A DNA stretch of 64,000 nt, taken from positions 62,001 to 126,000 of the forward strand of contig CAVPHY010000028.1 in the NCBI GenBank assembly GCA_963704855.1, read 5' to 3'. The notes beneath the pieces were generated by a model. The model saw nothing but the letters and a program-made list of their open reading frames with translations, made no database searches and had not been told where the DNA came from. This DNA comes from SZUA-36 sp963704855. GTDB lineage: Bacteria > Pseudomonadota > Gammaproteobacteria > Xanthomonadales > SZUA-36. Numbering within the stretch: position 1 is the first letter of the stretch; the number at the start of each line of letters is the position of its first letter. The translations under genes and the position numbers were made by a program. This document shows positions 25,914 to 38,079 of this stretch, one piece after another.

Positions 25914-26150
25914 CGGCGGACGGTTGCGGTCTGTGCTCTCGGGCCAGCGGTCCCGGATCAAGATCCGGGACTACCCTCGCAGCCGGCCGGGATAGACCTG
26001 AACATTGCGTTTGCAATGTTCGGGTCAACGGGACCGGCCTTACAGAACATCCTGTTCTGGGCGGCCTCGATCGGGCATCCCGCCCGATCGCCCCTAACCC
26101 GCCCGGCTACTCGGCGCTTCTAAGTTCGCCCAGACCACAACTGTCCGCCG
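25914..26150. repeat. MITE-like element D, rich in hairpins
   Basis: A 237-base element with 23-base inverted ends (25914-25936 and 26128-26150) matching at 20 of 23 positions; the left end reads CGGCGGACGGTTGCGG. Inside are at least four hairpins, for example GAACATTGC-GTTT-GCAATGTTC and CAGAACA-TCC-TGTTCTG. The motif CAAGGTGCA appears on both flanks (25900 and 26161 region). No coding potential is seen. Confidence 0.72.
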
Positions 26151-26185
26151 TGTCTGAACCAAGGTGCACGACTTTCAGCTGAACA

Positions 26186-26388
26186 GCTCAATAGCCCGGG
26201 TGGGCTTTACTTCCCGTTTACCCGCCGAAGACGGGATTTCGCCAGGGGCAATTTTCATGGATGAAAATTGAGGGCTGACGGTACATGGATGTACCGCCAG
26301 ACCGGTCCCGATCAGGCGGAATCCTGGCTGAGGGAACCCCGTAGGGGCGGATAAGCCCGGGTAGTAAAGCCCACCCGGGCTGTTGAGC
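26186..26388. repeat. MITE-like element E with CATGGATG hairpins
   Basis: A 203-base element whose 26-base inverted ends (GCTCAATAGCCCGGGTGGGC at the left, complement at 26363-26388) differ at one position. The interior holds hairpins centred on CATGGATG: CAATTTTCATGGATGAAAAT and GGTACATGGATGTACC. Similar CATGGATG-type loops occur in many gammaproteobacterial intergenic repeats, and element A has the related CCATCCATGG. It lies in the 676-base gap between the lyase gene and aacS. Confidence 0.78.
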
Positions 26389-26463
26389 GCACCGTCTGAA
26401 TCGAAGCCATCAAAACGCATACAACGTTGCTGAAATTAACAATTAGTCGCAGTTTGACACGTT

Positions 26464-28415
<1,952 letters not shown>

Positions 28416-28447
28416 GCTCTACCCTTGCCTGCCTGTCGAGGGATCAT

Positions 28448-29386
28448 TCAGGCCAATAACTTTTTCAGCTCCGGGATGACGGTGAAAAGGTCAGCGACCA
28501 GCCCAATGTCGGCAACCTCGAATATCGGTGCGTCTGCATCCTTATTGACGGCAACAATGGTGCCGGCATCCTTGATTCCGGTGATATGCTGGATGGCGCC
28601 CGATATACCGAAAGCCATGTAAAGGTCCGGTGCAATGATTTTGCCGGTCTGACCGACCTGCATATCGTTCGGGCAATAACCTGCATCAACCGCGGCGCGA
28701 GATGCGCCGGTGCCGGCACCGATCAGATCGGCCAGTTCGTAGATCAGGTCAAAATTTTCTTTGCTGGCCAATGCACGGCCACCCGAAATAACCCGGGCTG
28801 CAGTCTGCAGGTCGGGGCGTTCACCGCCACCGGACTCCAGCTTGATATAGCGGCTGTCAGAACTGGCTGATGCAGAGGCAGAACGGTTTTCAACTGCGGC
28901 GCTTCCGCTATCGGCGACCGCTTTCCATGAAGCAACCCGAACGGTCGCGACCATCTTGACGTTCTCAGGTGCATGCACGTCGACGATTGCATTGCCGGCA
29001 TATATCGGACGTTTGAAATGGTAAGCATCTTCAACGGCTGAAATATCGCTGACCTGGTTGACACCCAAAAGCGCTGCGATTCGCGGCATCAGGTCTCTGC
29101 CGTAGGTTGTGGACGGCCCCAGGATGTGACTATAGGCATCGGCCATGGCAACCACTTCAGCCGCATGGTTGACAGCCAGCGGGTGTGCGAGGTGTGCAGC
29201 GTCTATGGAAACAACGGTGCCTGCGCCTTCAATGGTCGCTGCCTGGCTGGCAATTTCGTTGACGGATGCGCCAATGACAACGATATCGAAGGGATGTCCG
29301 AGAGCGCTTGCGCAACTCGCACACTTCGAGGTGCTCGGGTTGAGGTTTTTGCCGTCGTGTTCTGCAATGATTAATGTTCTGCTCAT
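28448..29386 (-). CDS. etfA: Electron transfer flavoprotein, alpha subunit
   Basis: 312 residues from ATG 29386 (MSRTLIIAEHDG). The C-terminal FAD domain carries GRALASKENFDLIYELAD, then the GAGTGASRAAVDAGY and GQTGKIIAPDLYMAFGISGA motifs. The protein passes electrons from acyl-CoA and other dehydrogenases to ETF-ubiquinone oxidoreductase. The upstream extension in the open frame lacks family features. It lies 10 bases after etfB. Confidence 0.95.
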   Translation of the reverse strand: MSRTLIIAEHDGKNLNPSTSKCASCASALGHPFDIVVIGASVNEIASQAATIEGAGTVVSIDAAHLAHPLAVNHAAEVVAMADAYSHILGPSTTYGRDLMPRIAALLGVNQVSDISAVEDAYHFKRPIYAGNAIVDVHAPENVKMVATVRVASWKAVADSGSAAVENRSASASASSDSRYIKLESGGGERPDLQTAARVISGGRALASKENFDLIYELADLIGAGTGASRAAVDAGYCPNDMQVGQTGKIIAPDLYMAFGISGAIQHITGIKDAGTIVAVNKDADAPIFEVADIGLVADLFTVIPELKKLLA

Positions 29387-29396
29387 GATTGTTCTC

Positions 29397-30143
29397 TTAT
29401 ACCAGTCCGCGGTTTTTAAGTTCAGCGACCAGTTGTGCCGCGTCTTCGACCATAATGCCTTTGCTGCGCGCCGGCGGTGGTGTGTAATGTGAAATCTGCA
29501 AATCATTTTCCGAAGTCACACCCAGGTCAGCCAGGCTGATGACATCCAGCGGCTTGCGCTTGGCCTTCATGATGTCCGGCAGCTTGACGAAACGTGGTTC
29601 GTTGAGACGCAGGTCCACCGAAATGACGGCGGGCAGATCGACTTCAATGGTTTCCAGGCCGGCATCCACCTCGCGAACGACGGTTGCCGTATTCCCGGAC
29701 AGCACCATCTTCGAAGCAAATGAGGCCTGCGGGCGACCCCAAAGGGCCGCCAGCATCTGTGCGGTTTGCGAGTTATCACCATCAATGGCCTGTTTACCCA
29801 GCAATACCAGGCCGGGTTGCTCTTTTTCTATGAGTTTCAGAAAAGCGCGTGCAATGGTCAGCGGTTGCAGTTTTTCACCGGTGTCTATCTGGATGGCCCG
29901 GTCGGCTCCCATCGCCAGGCCGGTGCGCAATTGCTGCTGGCAATCATTGCCGCCTAAGCTGACCACGATGACCTCTTCGGCCACTCCGGCTTCGCGAATT
30001 CTCAGGGCCTCTTCCAGTGCGATTTCGTCGAAAGGGTTGATGCTCATCTTGACCCCGTCAGTATCAACACCACTGCCGTCAGATTTCACCCGGATACGGA
30101 CGTTGTAATCGACGACGCGTTTTATGCCAACCAGTATTTTCAT
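29397..30143 (-). CDS. etfB: Electron transfer flavoprotein, beta subunit
   Basis: 248 residues starting MKILVGIKRVVDYNVRIRV. The AMP-binding and docking segments typical of the beta subunit are present, including MSINPFDEIALEEALRIRE and GKQAIDGDNSQTAQMLAAL. It forms a heterodimer with EtfA. It lies between the ETF-QO gene and etfA. Confidence 0.95.
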   Translation of the reverse strand: MKILVGIKRVVDYNVRIRVKSDGSGVDTDGVKMSINPFDEIALEEALRIREAGVAEEVIVVSLGGNDCQQQLRTGLAMGADRAIQIDTGEKLQPLTIARAFLKLIEKEQPGLVLLGKQAIDGDNSQTAQMLAALWGRPQASFASKMVLSGNTATVVREVDAGLETIEVDLPAVISVDLRLNEPRFVKLPDIMKAKRKPLDVISLADLGVTSENDLQISHYTPPPARSKGIMVEDAAQLVAELKNRGLV

Positions 30144-30166
30144 GGTAATTCCTTGTTTTTCTTTAC

Positions 30167-31786
30167 TCAGAGATTTTGGTAATTTGGTCCACTGCCACCC
30201 TCGGGTGTGACCCAGTTAATGATCTGGTACGGATCCTTGATGTCGCAGGTTTTACAATGAACGCAGTTAGCGGCATTGATCTGCAGACGTTGACCTGCCG
30301 GGGAATCCGTATCTTCAACCATTTCGTACACATCTGCCGGGCAAAAGCGCGTGCAGGGATGACCATATTCCTCGCCACATTTGGTGGTGCAGACGTCCGG
30401 TTCGAGAATCTGCAAGTGCACGGGCTGGTCTTCATCGTGATCGGTCGCGGCAAAGTAAACGGATGCCAGGCGGTCGCGCGGCGCGAGATCACGTTTCACC
30501 CAGTTGCGCTCTACCGGTTTCATGTCCTTGAGCAGGGTCAAAGAGGAATAATCGGCGTGGTTGCGCAGCGTGCGCGGCAATTTGCCGGCGGTTATGGTTT
30601 CAATGCCTGCGGTGATCAGGCCTCGCCACAGACCCTTGTTGAAGCCGGGGCGGATATTACGCACCTTGTGCAGTTCTTTCATGATCGGTGAAGCCCGCAA
30701 GGCCGTGTCGAAGCCTTCGCCACCGCCTTTCTCTGCGATATGGCTGGCAGCCAGCATGCCGGAGCGGATGGCCTGGTGTGTGCCCTTGATCTTGGGCAGG
30801 TTGAGCAGGCCGGCGGCATCGCCGATCAGCAGGGCGCCGGGCATTTCGACTTTTGGCAGCGACTGTGCGCCACCCTCGATAATCGTGCGTGCACCGCCGG
30901 ATAAGATCTCGCCGCCTTCGAACAGGGGCTTGATGCTGGGGTGGTGCTTGAATTGCTGAAAGGCTTCAAAGGGTGAGAATTCAGGGTCTGAGTAATCCAG
31001 CGCACAGACAAAGCCGACCGCAACACGGTCTTTATCCATGTGGTAGATAAAACTGCCGCCGTAGGTCTTCGTGTCCAGCGGCCAGCCGATGCTGTGATTC
31101 ACCAGACCCGGTTTACATTTGCCGGGTGCTACCTGCCACAGTTCCTTGATGCCAATGCCATAGGCCTGCGGGTCTGAATCTGCATCCAGTTTGAAACGTT
31201 CGATCAGCTGTTTGCTCAGGTGTCCACGGCAGCCTTCCGCCATGACGGTCAGCGGGGCGTGTATTTCAATACCCTGCATATAGGTGTCTTTGGGCTTACC
31301 TTCGCTGTTAACACCCATGTCACCGATGATGACACCACCCACCGCACCGTCCGCCAGGTAATGTATACCCGAGGCCGCGTAGCCGGGGAATATATCAACT
31401 CCCAGCGCTTCGGCCTGCGGCGCCAGCCATGCGCACAAAGCACCGAGTGAAACGATGATATTGCCGTGATTGCGCTGCTGGGGAGGTGTCGGCAGTTTGC
31501 GTCGCGAGGTGGCTGTCAGGAAGACGATCTCATCACGCTCGACCGGGATACATACAGGCGGTGGATTATCCCGCCAGCCGGGCAGCAATTCATCCAGGGG
31601 CCCTGGCTCGATGACGGCGCCGGAGAGAATATGTGCACCGACTTCAGCGCTTTTCTCGATCACGGCAACCATCAGGTCCGCTTTGAGCTGTTTCAGACGT
31701 ATGGCGCAGGCCAGGCCGGCCGGACCCGCTCCGACGATGATGACATCGTATTCCATAACTTCGCGTTCAATCGCTGTTTCGCTCAT
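30167..31786 (-). CDS. ETF-ubiquinone oxidoreductase
   Basis: A 539-residue membrane-associated flavoprotein that moves electrons from ETF to the quinone pool. The FAD site VIIVGAGPAGLACAIRL is at 15-31. The C-terminal 4Fe-4S cluster ligands are in CVHCKTCDIKDP with an earlier cysteine in the CGEEYGHPC region. First gene of an ETF-QO-etfB-etfA-aacS operon. A 253-base gap separates it from the divergent symporter gene and presumably holds both promoters. Confidence 0.95.
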   Translation of the reverse strand: MSETAIEREVMEYDVIIVGAGPAGLACAIRLKQLKADLMVAVIEKSAEVGAHILSGAVIEPGPLDELLPGWRDNPPPVCIPVERDEIVFLTATSRRKLPTPPQQRNHGNIIVSLGALCAWLAPQAEALGVDIFPGYAASGIHYLADGAVGGVIIGDMGVNSEGKPKDTYMQGIEIHAPLTVMAEGCRGHLSKQLIERFKLDADSDPQAYGIGIKELWQVAPGKCKPGLVNHSIGWPLDTKTYGGSFIYHMDKDRVAVGFVCALDYSDPEFSPFEAFQQFKHHPSIKPLFEGGEILSGGARTIIEGGAQSLPKVEMPGALLIGDAAGLLNLPKIKGTHQAIRSGMLAASHIAEKGGGEGFDTALRASPIMKELHKVRNIRPGFNKGLWRGLITAGIETITAGKLPRTLRNHADYSSLTLLKDMKPVERNWVKRDLAPRDRLASVYFAATDHDEDQPVHLQILEPDVCTTKCGEEYGHPCTRFCPADVYEMVEDTDSPAGQRLQINAANCVHCKTCDIKDPYQIINWVTPEGGSGPNYQNL

Positions 31787-32039
31787 ATGGGTTTCCGGAA
31801 GCCTTATTGGAGAAAAGCCATTATATCGGCAAAACCGACCGCATTAAATTACGTCTGCCTGTTTTTACTCAACTTGATTATAAAGTTTCTCAATTTGACT
31901 GGAGGTTGGCTGGGCAAACTGGGCCCGGGCACTGTTTCCTGACAGAACAGATGAGTGGCAAACGGTCTCCGGAATTCATTTTCTCCCCGCCCCGGTCGTG
32001 GTTACTGAATTCCTGAAACTGTTCATCTATACTCACCCG

Positions 32040-33336
32040 ATGAAATTACATACAAAGATCGGACTGGGCCTGGTCCTGGGCGCCTTCTTCGGGGGTTTGT
32101 GCAACGCTTTTTTCGCCGGTGAGCCCTGGCTGGTTTTTGTTTCAGACAACATCATGTTCCCGGTTGGCCAGATCTTTCTGCGACTGTTGTTCATGACGGT
32201 GGTGCCAATCGTCTTCACCTCGATTACCCTGGGTGTCGCCGGCATCGGCGATATGAAAACCCTGGGGCGGCTGGGTGGCCGGACCTTTGGTTACTTTGCC
32301 CTTTCCACCCTGATCGCGGCCACCATTGGTCTGACGCTGGTCAACACGATTAAGCCCGGTAGCGGTTTGCCCGATGAAACCCGTGATGAACTGATGGCGA
32401 AATTTTCGGGTGGCGCCGAGGGCATGATGTCTTCCGGCCCGCCGGATTTCGGCATCAGCACCTTTGTAAACATCGTGCCACGTAACCCGGTCGCGGCAGC
32501 AGCCAATATGGACATGCTGGCGCTGATATTTCTTCGCGTTGATATTCGGTGCTGCCCTGACGATGATTCCGCGTGAACGGGCACAACCGGTCATCAATCT
32601 GTTGGAGGGCATCGGCGACGCCATTATCACGATAATCAACTGGGCAATGAAGCTCGCGCCCTATGGTGTATTTGGCCTGATATTCGTCATCACATCCCAG
32701 TTTGGCTGGTCGATCCTGGCGCAGCTGGGTATGTACGTGGTCGTGGTGCTGGTCGGTCTGCTGCTGCATGCCACCTTCGGTATTTCCGGCCTGGTCAGGT
32801 TTTTTGGCAAGATGAACCCGGTCGCTTTCTGGCGTTCTATCGGGGCGCCGATCATCACCGGTTTCTCTACCAGTTCGAGCATGGCAACCCTGCCGACCTC
32901 GATTGCAACCGCCGAGAACCAACTGGATGTGCAACCCAAAATCGCCGGTTTCGTGCTGCCGCTAGGCGCCACGATGAATATGAACGGTACGGCCCTTTTT
33001 GAAGGTGTAACAGTGCTGTTTCTCGCGCAGGTATTCGGTGTTGACCTTTCCTTTACCAGCCAGATGATCGTGGTCATCCTGGCGGTGCTTACCGCGATCG
33101 GAGCGGCCGGTGTACCGGGTGGGTCACTGCCGTTGATGATGCTGGTGATGGCAACCGTGGGTGTGCCGCCGGAAGGTATCGCGATCATTCTCGGCGTGGA
33201 CCGGATCCTGGATATGAGCCGTACCACGCTGAATGTCTGCGGTGATATTTCCGCCAGTGTTTACGTCGACCGTATCGACCGTGAAATTGAAGGCCTGCCT
33301 GCAGCCGAACCCGTAATTTTGAAAGAGACCGCTTAA
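32040..33336 (+). CDS. Dicarboxylate/amino acid:cation symporter (frameshifted in this sequence)
   Basis: A DAACS-family (DctA/GltP) sodium or proton symporter with about eight membrane helices and two re-entrant hairpins. The conserved TGFSTSSSMATLPTSI (first hairpin) and GATMNMNGTALFEG motifs are present. The frame breaks at TTT 32529-32531. Removing one T gives ...LALIFFALIFGAAL... and a 431-residue protein of normal length. The start is ATG 32040. Substrate is probably a C4-dicarboxylate, glutamate or aspartate. Confidence 0.88.
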
Positions 33337-34431
33337 TCGAGGCGTTTACTGAAACGCAGAATCGCCAGGCTCATCAGCACGACAATAAAACCACCCAGTA
33401 CAAGCAATTCTCCTGCCAGCTCCTGCAGGCTGGCTCCGCGCAGCATCACACCCCGGATCAGCCGTATGAAATGCGTCAGCGGCAAGGCCTCGGCGATGAT
33501 CTGGGCGGGTCGCGGCATACCGGCAAACGGAAACATGAAGCCGGACAGCAGGATGGACGGTAACAGTACGAAGAAGCTCAATTGCATGGCCTGGAACTGG
33601 GTGCTGACAAGGGTTGAAATCACCAGGCCCAGCGCCAGGTTGGCAACGATAAATACCAGCGTGATGATGTAGGTATTAAGCAGGCTGCCGGCCATCGGCA
33701 CCTCGAACAGAAAACGACCGAGCAATAAGACCAGGCTGACCTGGATCAGCCCGATGAAATACGTAGGGTATGATCTTCGCCAGCATCAGTTCGGAGGTTC
33801 TCACCGGTGTGGTTATCAACAACTCCAGGTTGCCCCGCTCGCGTTCGCGTACGATCGCCACGGCTGTGAACAGGATCATGGTCATCGTCAGGATCACACC
33901 GATAAGCCCTGGTACGGTATTGACGGGTGAGCGCCGTTCCGGGTTGTAATAGGTGCGAAGCTCCATGACCGGTGGCCGGTCGTTGTAGGGCGATGTCCGG
34001 GCCCGCTGTGCGACCTGGGCAAGTTGCGCTGCCGCCCCCTGCACCACGGTATCCGAGCCATCAACAAGTAACTGCATCGCGGACCGGTCAGCCTGGTGCA
34101 GACGCCGGTCAAAATCCGGTGGAATGTAGATGCCGACACTGATCTTACCTTGTCGCATCAGGTGCTCCAGGTCATCCGCGCTGGCCACCTGCCGGACCAC
34201 GTTGATAATCTGGGTCTGCGACATATCCATCACCACCTGGCGTGAGGCCGAGGTGCCCGACAGGTCGACAACCGCCGCATCAAGGTTGCGTACGTCCATG
34301 TTGATGGCGTAGCCAAACATCAGTAACTGGATAACCGGGATACCGACGATCATGCCGAATGTCAGCCGGTCACGGCGTAACTGACGGACCTCCTTCCTGA
34401 CGATGGCCAGTATCCGCTGCAGGGACTTCAT
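33333..34431 (-). CDS. ABC-2 type permease, YbhS/YbhR-like (frameshifted)
   Basis: 365 residues after correction. A cytoplasmic N-terminus leads to a first membrane helix (RLTFGMIVGIPVIQLLMFGY), a large external domain, then five helices (VRERERGNLELLITTPVR before the third). The frame breaks at AAA 33757-33759. Removing one base gives PYVFIGLIQVSLVLLLGRF. The ATG at 34431 overlaps the TGA of the ATPase gene if a second extra base in that gene is also removed. Export substrate unknown; homologues are implicated in drug or organic-cation efflux. The gene converges with the symporter gene. Confidence 0.8.
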
Positions 34432-35367
34432 GCCGTGGGTTTTCTTCATACGGGTGGCTGCAACGAATACATCCTCAAGCCCGGGTTGGGCGACAACGCA
34501 GCGTTTTACATCCAGCCCTTCGCGCCGGATGACCTCACTGACGGCAGTTGCCGGTGAAGCCTGGTCCACTGAAACCATGACACGCAATACGTTACCCACC
34601 TGTGCCGAGCTGTGCACAAAGGCCTGCTGTTCAAGCATCTTCCCGACCTTGCGCGGCTGATCCGATTCAACGATGACAATGCTGGCTTCGATCCCCTGTT
34701 GCAGTTCTTCGGGGCTGCCCTGGGCGACCAGTTTGCCCTTATCAAGGATGGCCAGGGCATGACAGCGTTCCGCCTCGTCCATGTAATGGGTGGAGACGAG
34801 GATGGTGGTGCCTTCATCGACCAGGTCGAACAATGATTCCCAGAATGCGCGCCGGTTCTCCGGGTCAACCGCGCTGGTCGGCTCATCCAGGAAAAGCAAG
34901 TCCGGTCCGTGCAGGGTGGAGGCAGCAAGCGCCAGGCGTTGTTTCTGGCCGCCACTGAGGGTGCCGGCCCGTTGTTTGACCAGCTTGCCCAGTTCGTAAC
35001 GCTCGATAGCCAGCCCGATCCTCTGTTGTTTGAGTTTCCGTTCCAGCGTGTAGATATCGGCCATGAACTGCAGGTTTTCGGTGACTGTCAGGTCTTCAAA
35101 CAGGGAAAACTTCTGCGTCATGTAGCCGACCTTCAGACGCAATGCCTCCGCCTCGTCGGGGATGGAGTAGCCGAGCACATCGATATCACCGGCGGTGGGT
35201 GTCAGCAGACCACACAACATACGTATGGCGGTGGTTTTGCCTGAGCCGTTGGGGCCAAGAAAGCCGTAAATCCGGGAGCGGGGCACCTCCAGGTTCAGCA
35301 TGTTGACCGCCTTGACCTTGCCAAAATCCTTGCAAAGTCCGTGCGCCTGTATCGCCAGTTCAGTCAT
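34428..35367 (-). CDS. ABC transporter ATPase, YbhF-like (fused to permease in this sequence)
   Basis: Walker A GPNGSGKTT, signature LSGGQKQRLALA and Walker B LLFLDEPTSAVDP are all present, with the DRA-type C-terminal domain LEDVFVAATR. In the raw sequence the frame runs straight into the permease. Removing one base from TTTT at 34440-34443 gives MKKPTA followed by TGA overlapping the permease ATG by four bases, and a 312-residue ATPase, the usual length. A true ATPase-permease fusion remains possible. The gene overlaps the HlyD gene by eight bases. Confidence 0.85.
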
Positions 35368-36337
35368 TGCCTGGAGTGTTCACCGGGAAGTCGACTTCAA
35401 GCGGTATACCCGAAGGTAGGGTGGATGCATCCGGTACATCGACTTCCGCCAGGTAGCTCAGGCGGGAGCGGTCGTGCTCGGTCAGAGCGAAATAAGGGGT
35501 GAAACTGGCATCCGCCGATACCCAGCGTACCGTGCCGGTGATGTGCTCGCTGCTGCCATCGATACGCACCTGGAGTTGCTCGCCCGGTTGTACCGAGGCG
35601 CGCAGAGGTTCAGGTACATAAATACGCGCGTAGGTCCTTGCGTCATCCAGTATGACCCCCACGGTGGCCCCGATTGGCGGTCTCTCACCCAGCTGGTAAA
35701 GACGTTTATCCAGCATACCGTTGACCGGTGCATAAACCCTGAGACGGTCGATATCCAGTTGTATACGGCCGAGCGCTGCTTCTGCTGCCCTGAGTGCAGC
35801 CACCGCCTGGTCCAGTTCCTCGACCGTCGTGCCATTGAGCAGGCGGTTCAGTGATTCGCTTGCGGCATTGACGGTGGCACTGCTGGTTTCCGAGCGCGTG
35901 GTGGCCAGGTCCAGTGTGGCCTGGTCTGACAGTTTGCGTGCGTATAATTCCTGTACGCGTTTCAAATTGGTTTCGGCGTTTTTGGCAGATGAACGCGCAG
36001 ATTCCAGATGTGCACGCGCTTCCCGGATGGTTTCGGTTCGTGGACCACGTTCCAGTTCGGCCAGGCGTGCGGCAGACTGGTCCCTGAGTGCAATCTGCTG
36101 TGCCAGTATTCTTTCCAGCCGGGCAGGGTCTTGCTCGAGAATCAAGTCGCCTGTTTTGAGAACCTGTCCATCCTGCACGTGAATTGCAATGATGGGTTCA
36201 TTACTCTCGACGGTTACTTCTATCCGGTCACGCTCGAGTGTGCCGACCATGAATGTTTCATCGGTCTTGTTGCAGGCCGTGAGTGTCAACAACAGCATTA
36301 ACAAGAGGAAAGGGACAAACCAGGTTTTGTATTTCAT
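35360..36337 (-). CDS. HlyD-family periplasmic adaptor lipoprotein
   Basis: 325 residues. The signal peptide ends in a lipobox (LTAC, cysteine 22). A biotinyl-lipoyl-like domain (about 40-75), a long coiled-coil hairpin (75-190), the second lipoyl half (RVYAPVNGMLDK) and a beta-barrel region follow. It resembles YbhG, the adaptor that links the inner-membrane ABC transporter to an outer-membrane channel. Its start overlaps the TetR stop (ATGA). Confidence 0.87.
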   Translation of the reverse strand: MKYKTWFVPFLLLMLLLTLTACNKTDETFMVGTLERDRIEVTVESNEPIIAIHVQDGQVLKTGDLILEQDPARLERILAQQIALRDQSAARLAELERGPRTETIREARAHLESARSSAKNAETNLKRVQELYARKLSDQATLDLATTRSETSSATVNAASESLNRLLNGTTVEELDQAVAALRAAEAALGRIQLDIDRLRVYAPVNGMLDKRLYQLGERPPIGATVGVILDDARTYARIYVPEPLRASVQPGEQLQVRIDGSSEHITGTVRWVSADASFTPYFALTEHDRSRLSYLAEVDVPDASTLPSGIPLEVDFPVNTPGND

Positions 36338-36978
36338 CGTGTCATTCCCCGCTTGAGCAGTTGCGTAATTTGCTGGCTAAGCATTTCAATACCATCTTTG
36401 TCATACCTGATGCCAAGCACCGGCTCAGCCAGCGCTCGGGCGATAAATGGAAACATACTCACGGCCAAAATCAACATTGCGGAAACCGCAGGATCGGCGT
36501 CATCGCGAAGACGGCCGGCCGATTGTTCCCTGCTGAGCAGGGCGGGCAGGGCGCCACCCAGACGCGGCGCCATGTTATCGGTAAAGTACTGCTGCATTTC
36601 ACCACCGGGCAGAAACACCTCGCGTATCAGCAGGCGCGGGATATGGGGATGTTCGGTAGCCATCGAAATCAACAGGCGGGCAATCATTTCCGGTGAAGCC
36701 TCGGGACCATTTTTCATTTCTGCAATGGCCTGGCCCAGTGGTTCCACGGCGCGCTCCATCACGCTTTGCAACAGCTTCTTTTTCTGACCGAAGTAGTAGT
36801 GCACGAGCGCCGGGTTCACACCCGAGCGGTCCGCGATGCGGCGTATGGATGTAGCTGCATATCCATTGTCAGCAAATAGTGCTTCCGCCGCATCGAGAAT
36901 CTGCCTTTTCAAATCCTGTTGGTCGGTATCAACCGGCCGGCCCCGGGTGCGTTCTGATGGTGGTGTGTTCTGTTGCAT
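36334..36978 (-). CDS. TetR-family repressor, CecR/YbiH-like
   Basis: 214 residues. A helix-turn-helix of TetR type lies at about 28-75 (ILDAAEALFADNGYAATSIR, then ALVHYYFGQKKKLL). The C-terminal half is the ligand domain seen in regulators heading ybhG-ybhF-ybhS operons. It is the first gene of the exporter operon, and a perfect palindrome lies just upstream, so autoregulation is likely. Confidence 0.85.
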   Translation of the reverse strand: MQQNTPPSERTRGRPVDTDQQDLKRQILDAAEALFADNGYAATSIRRIADRSGVNPALVHYYFGQKKKLLQSVMERAVEPLGQAIAEMKNGPEASPEMIARLLISMATEHPHIPRLLIREVFLPGGEMQQYFTDNMAPRLGGALPALLSREQSAGRLRDDADPAVSAMLILAVSMFPFIARALAEPVLGIRYDKDGIEMLSQQITQLLKRGMTR

Positions 36979-36987
36979 ATCTCAATA

Positions 36988-37007
36988 TTAATTAAACGGT
37001 TAATTAA
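36988..37007. promoter_or_regulatory. Palindromic operator for the TetR regulator
   Basis: TTAATTAA-ACGG-TTAATTAA is a perfect inverted repeat nine bases upstream of the TetR start codon, in the gap before dusA. Its size and position fit a TetR-dimer site controlling the exporter operon and perhaps dusA. Confidence 0.7.
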
Positions 37008-37056
37008 ATACAAGCCGATGTGTTCTTTGCGAGCGGAGCCTGTAGAATCGGCGCCC

Positions 37057-38079
37057 ATGAGCAGCACCGGCGAAATTGAACTGGACAGAACACTATCGGT
37101 AGCACCGATGATGGAGTGGACTGACCGGCATTGCCGCTATTTTCACCGCCTGCTGACGCCTTCCGCCGTGCTATACACGGAAATGGTCACCACCGGCGCG
37201 ATCATCCACGGTGATGAGGACCGTTTCCTGGCTTACAACCCCGAGGAGCAGCCTTTGGCCCTGCAATTGGGGGGCAGTGAACCGGAAGACCTGGCCACCT
37301 GTGCCCGGATCGCCCAACAGCGGGGTTTCAGCGAGATCAATCTGAACGTCGGTTGCCCGTCCGACCGGGTCCAGCGCGGCCGCTTTGGGGCCTGCCTGAT
37401 GCTGGAGCCGGATTTGGTCAGGGATTGCATGTCAGCCATGCTGGATGCGGTTGATATCCCGGTGACCATCAAGACCCGGCTGGGTGTGGATGACCACGAC
37501 AGCTATCAGTATATGAGTGACTTTGTCGGGCGCGTGGCGGAGTCGGGCTGCACGGTGTTCATCATGCACGCACGCAAGGCGCTGCTGGCCGGTCTGAGCC
37601 CTAAACAGAACCGTGATGTGCCGCCGCTGCACTACGACTGGGTATACCGTCTGAAACAGGAATCGCCGCACTTGCAGGTCGTTATCAATGGTGGCATCGA
37701 CTCGCTCGATGCGGTGAAAAATCACCTCGAACACGTCGATGGTGTCATGCTGGGCCGCGCTGCGTATCATACGCCGTGGCTGCTGGCGCAGTGCCAGCAA
37801 CAGTTGTTCGAAAAACAATCAATAAATACACCCGAGGACATCATAGAACCCATGAATCTGTATATTGAGCGCCAGGTGCGCGCGGGCACGGCGGTGAAAC
37901 ATATCAGCCGGCATTTACTCGGGCTGTTCCAGGGCTTGCCCGGTGCCAGGGCATGGCGGCGTTACCTGAGTGAAAATGCCTATCGGGATGATAACAATAT
38001 CGAGTTGCTCAGCCAGGCGCTGGCGGCCATGAAAACCGTCGCGGGCAAATCGCGTTGCATCGAAGCAACGCAGTCATGA
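37057..38079 (+). CDS. dusA: tRNA-dihydrouridine(20/20a) synthase DusA
   Basis: A 340-residue FMN enzyme that reduces uridine in the tRNA D-loop. The VAPMMEWTDRHCRYF start, INLNVGCPSDRVQRGRFGA with the catalytic cysteine, and HARKALLAGLSPKQNRDVPP identify the DusA subfamily. Start at ATG 37057 is chosen because the upstream 28 codons cross the TetR operator. Its stop overlaps the next start (ATGA). Confidence 0.95.
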   Translation: MSSTGEIELDRTLSVAPMMEWTDRHCRYFHRLLTPSAVLYTEMVTTGAIIHGDEDRFLAYNPEEQPLALQLGGSEPEDLATCARIAQQRGFSEINLNVGCPSDRVQRGRFGACLMLEPDLVRDCMSAMLDAVDIPVTIKTRLGVDDHDSYQYMSDFVGRVAESGCTVFIMHARKALLAGLSPKQNRDVPPLHYDWVYRLKQESPHLQVVINGGIDSLDAVKNHLEHVDGVMLGRAAYHTPWLLAQCQQQLFEKQSINTPEDIIEPMNLYIERQVRAGTAVKHISRHLLGLFQGLPGARAWRRYLSENAYRDDNNIELLSQALAAMKTVAGKSRCIEATQS

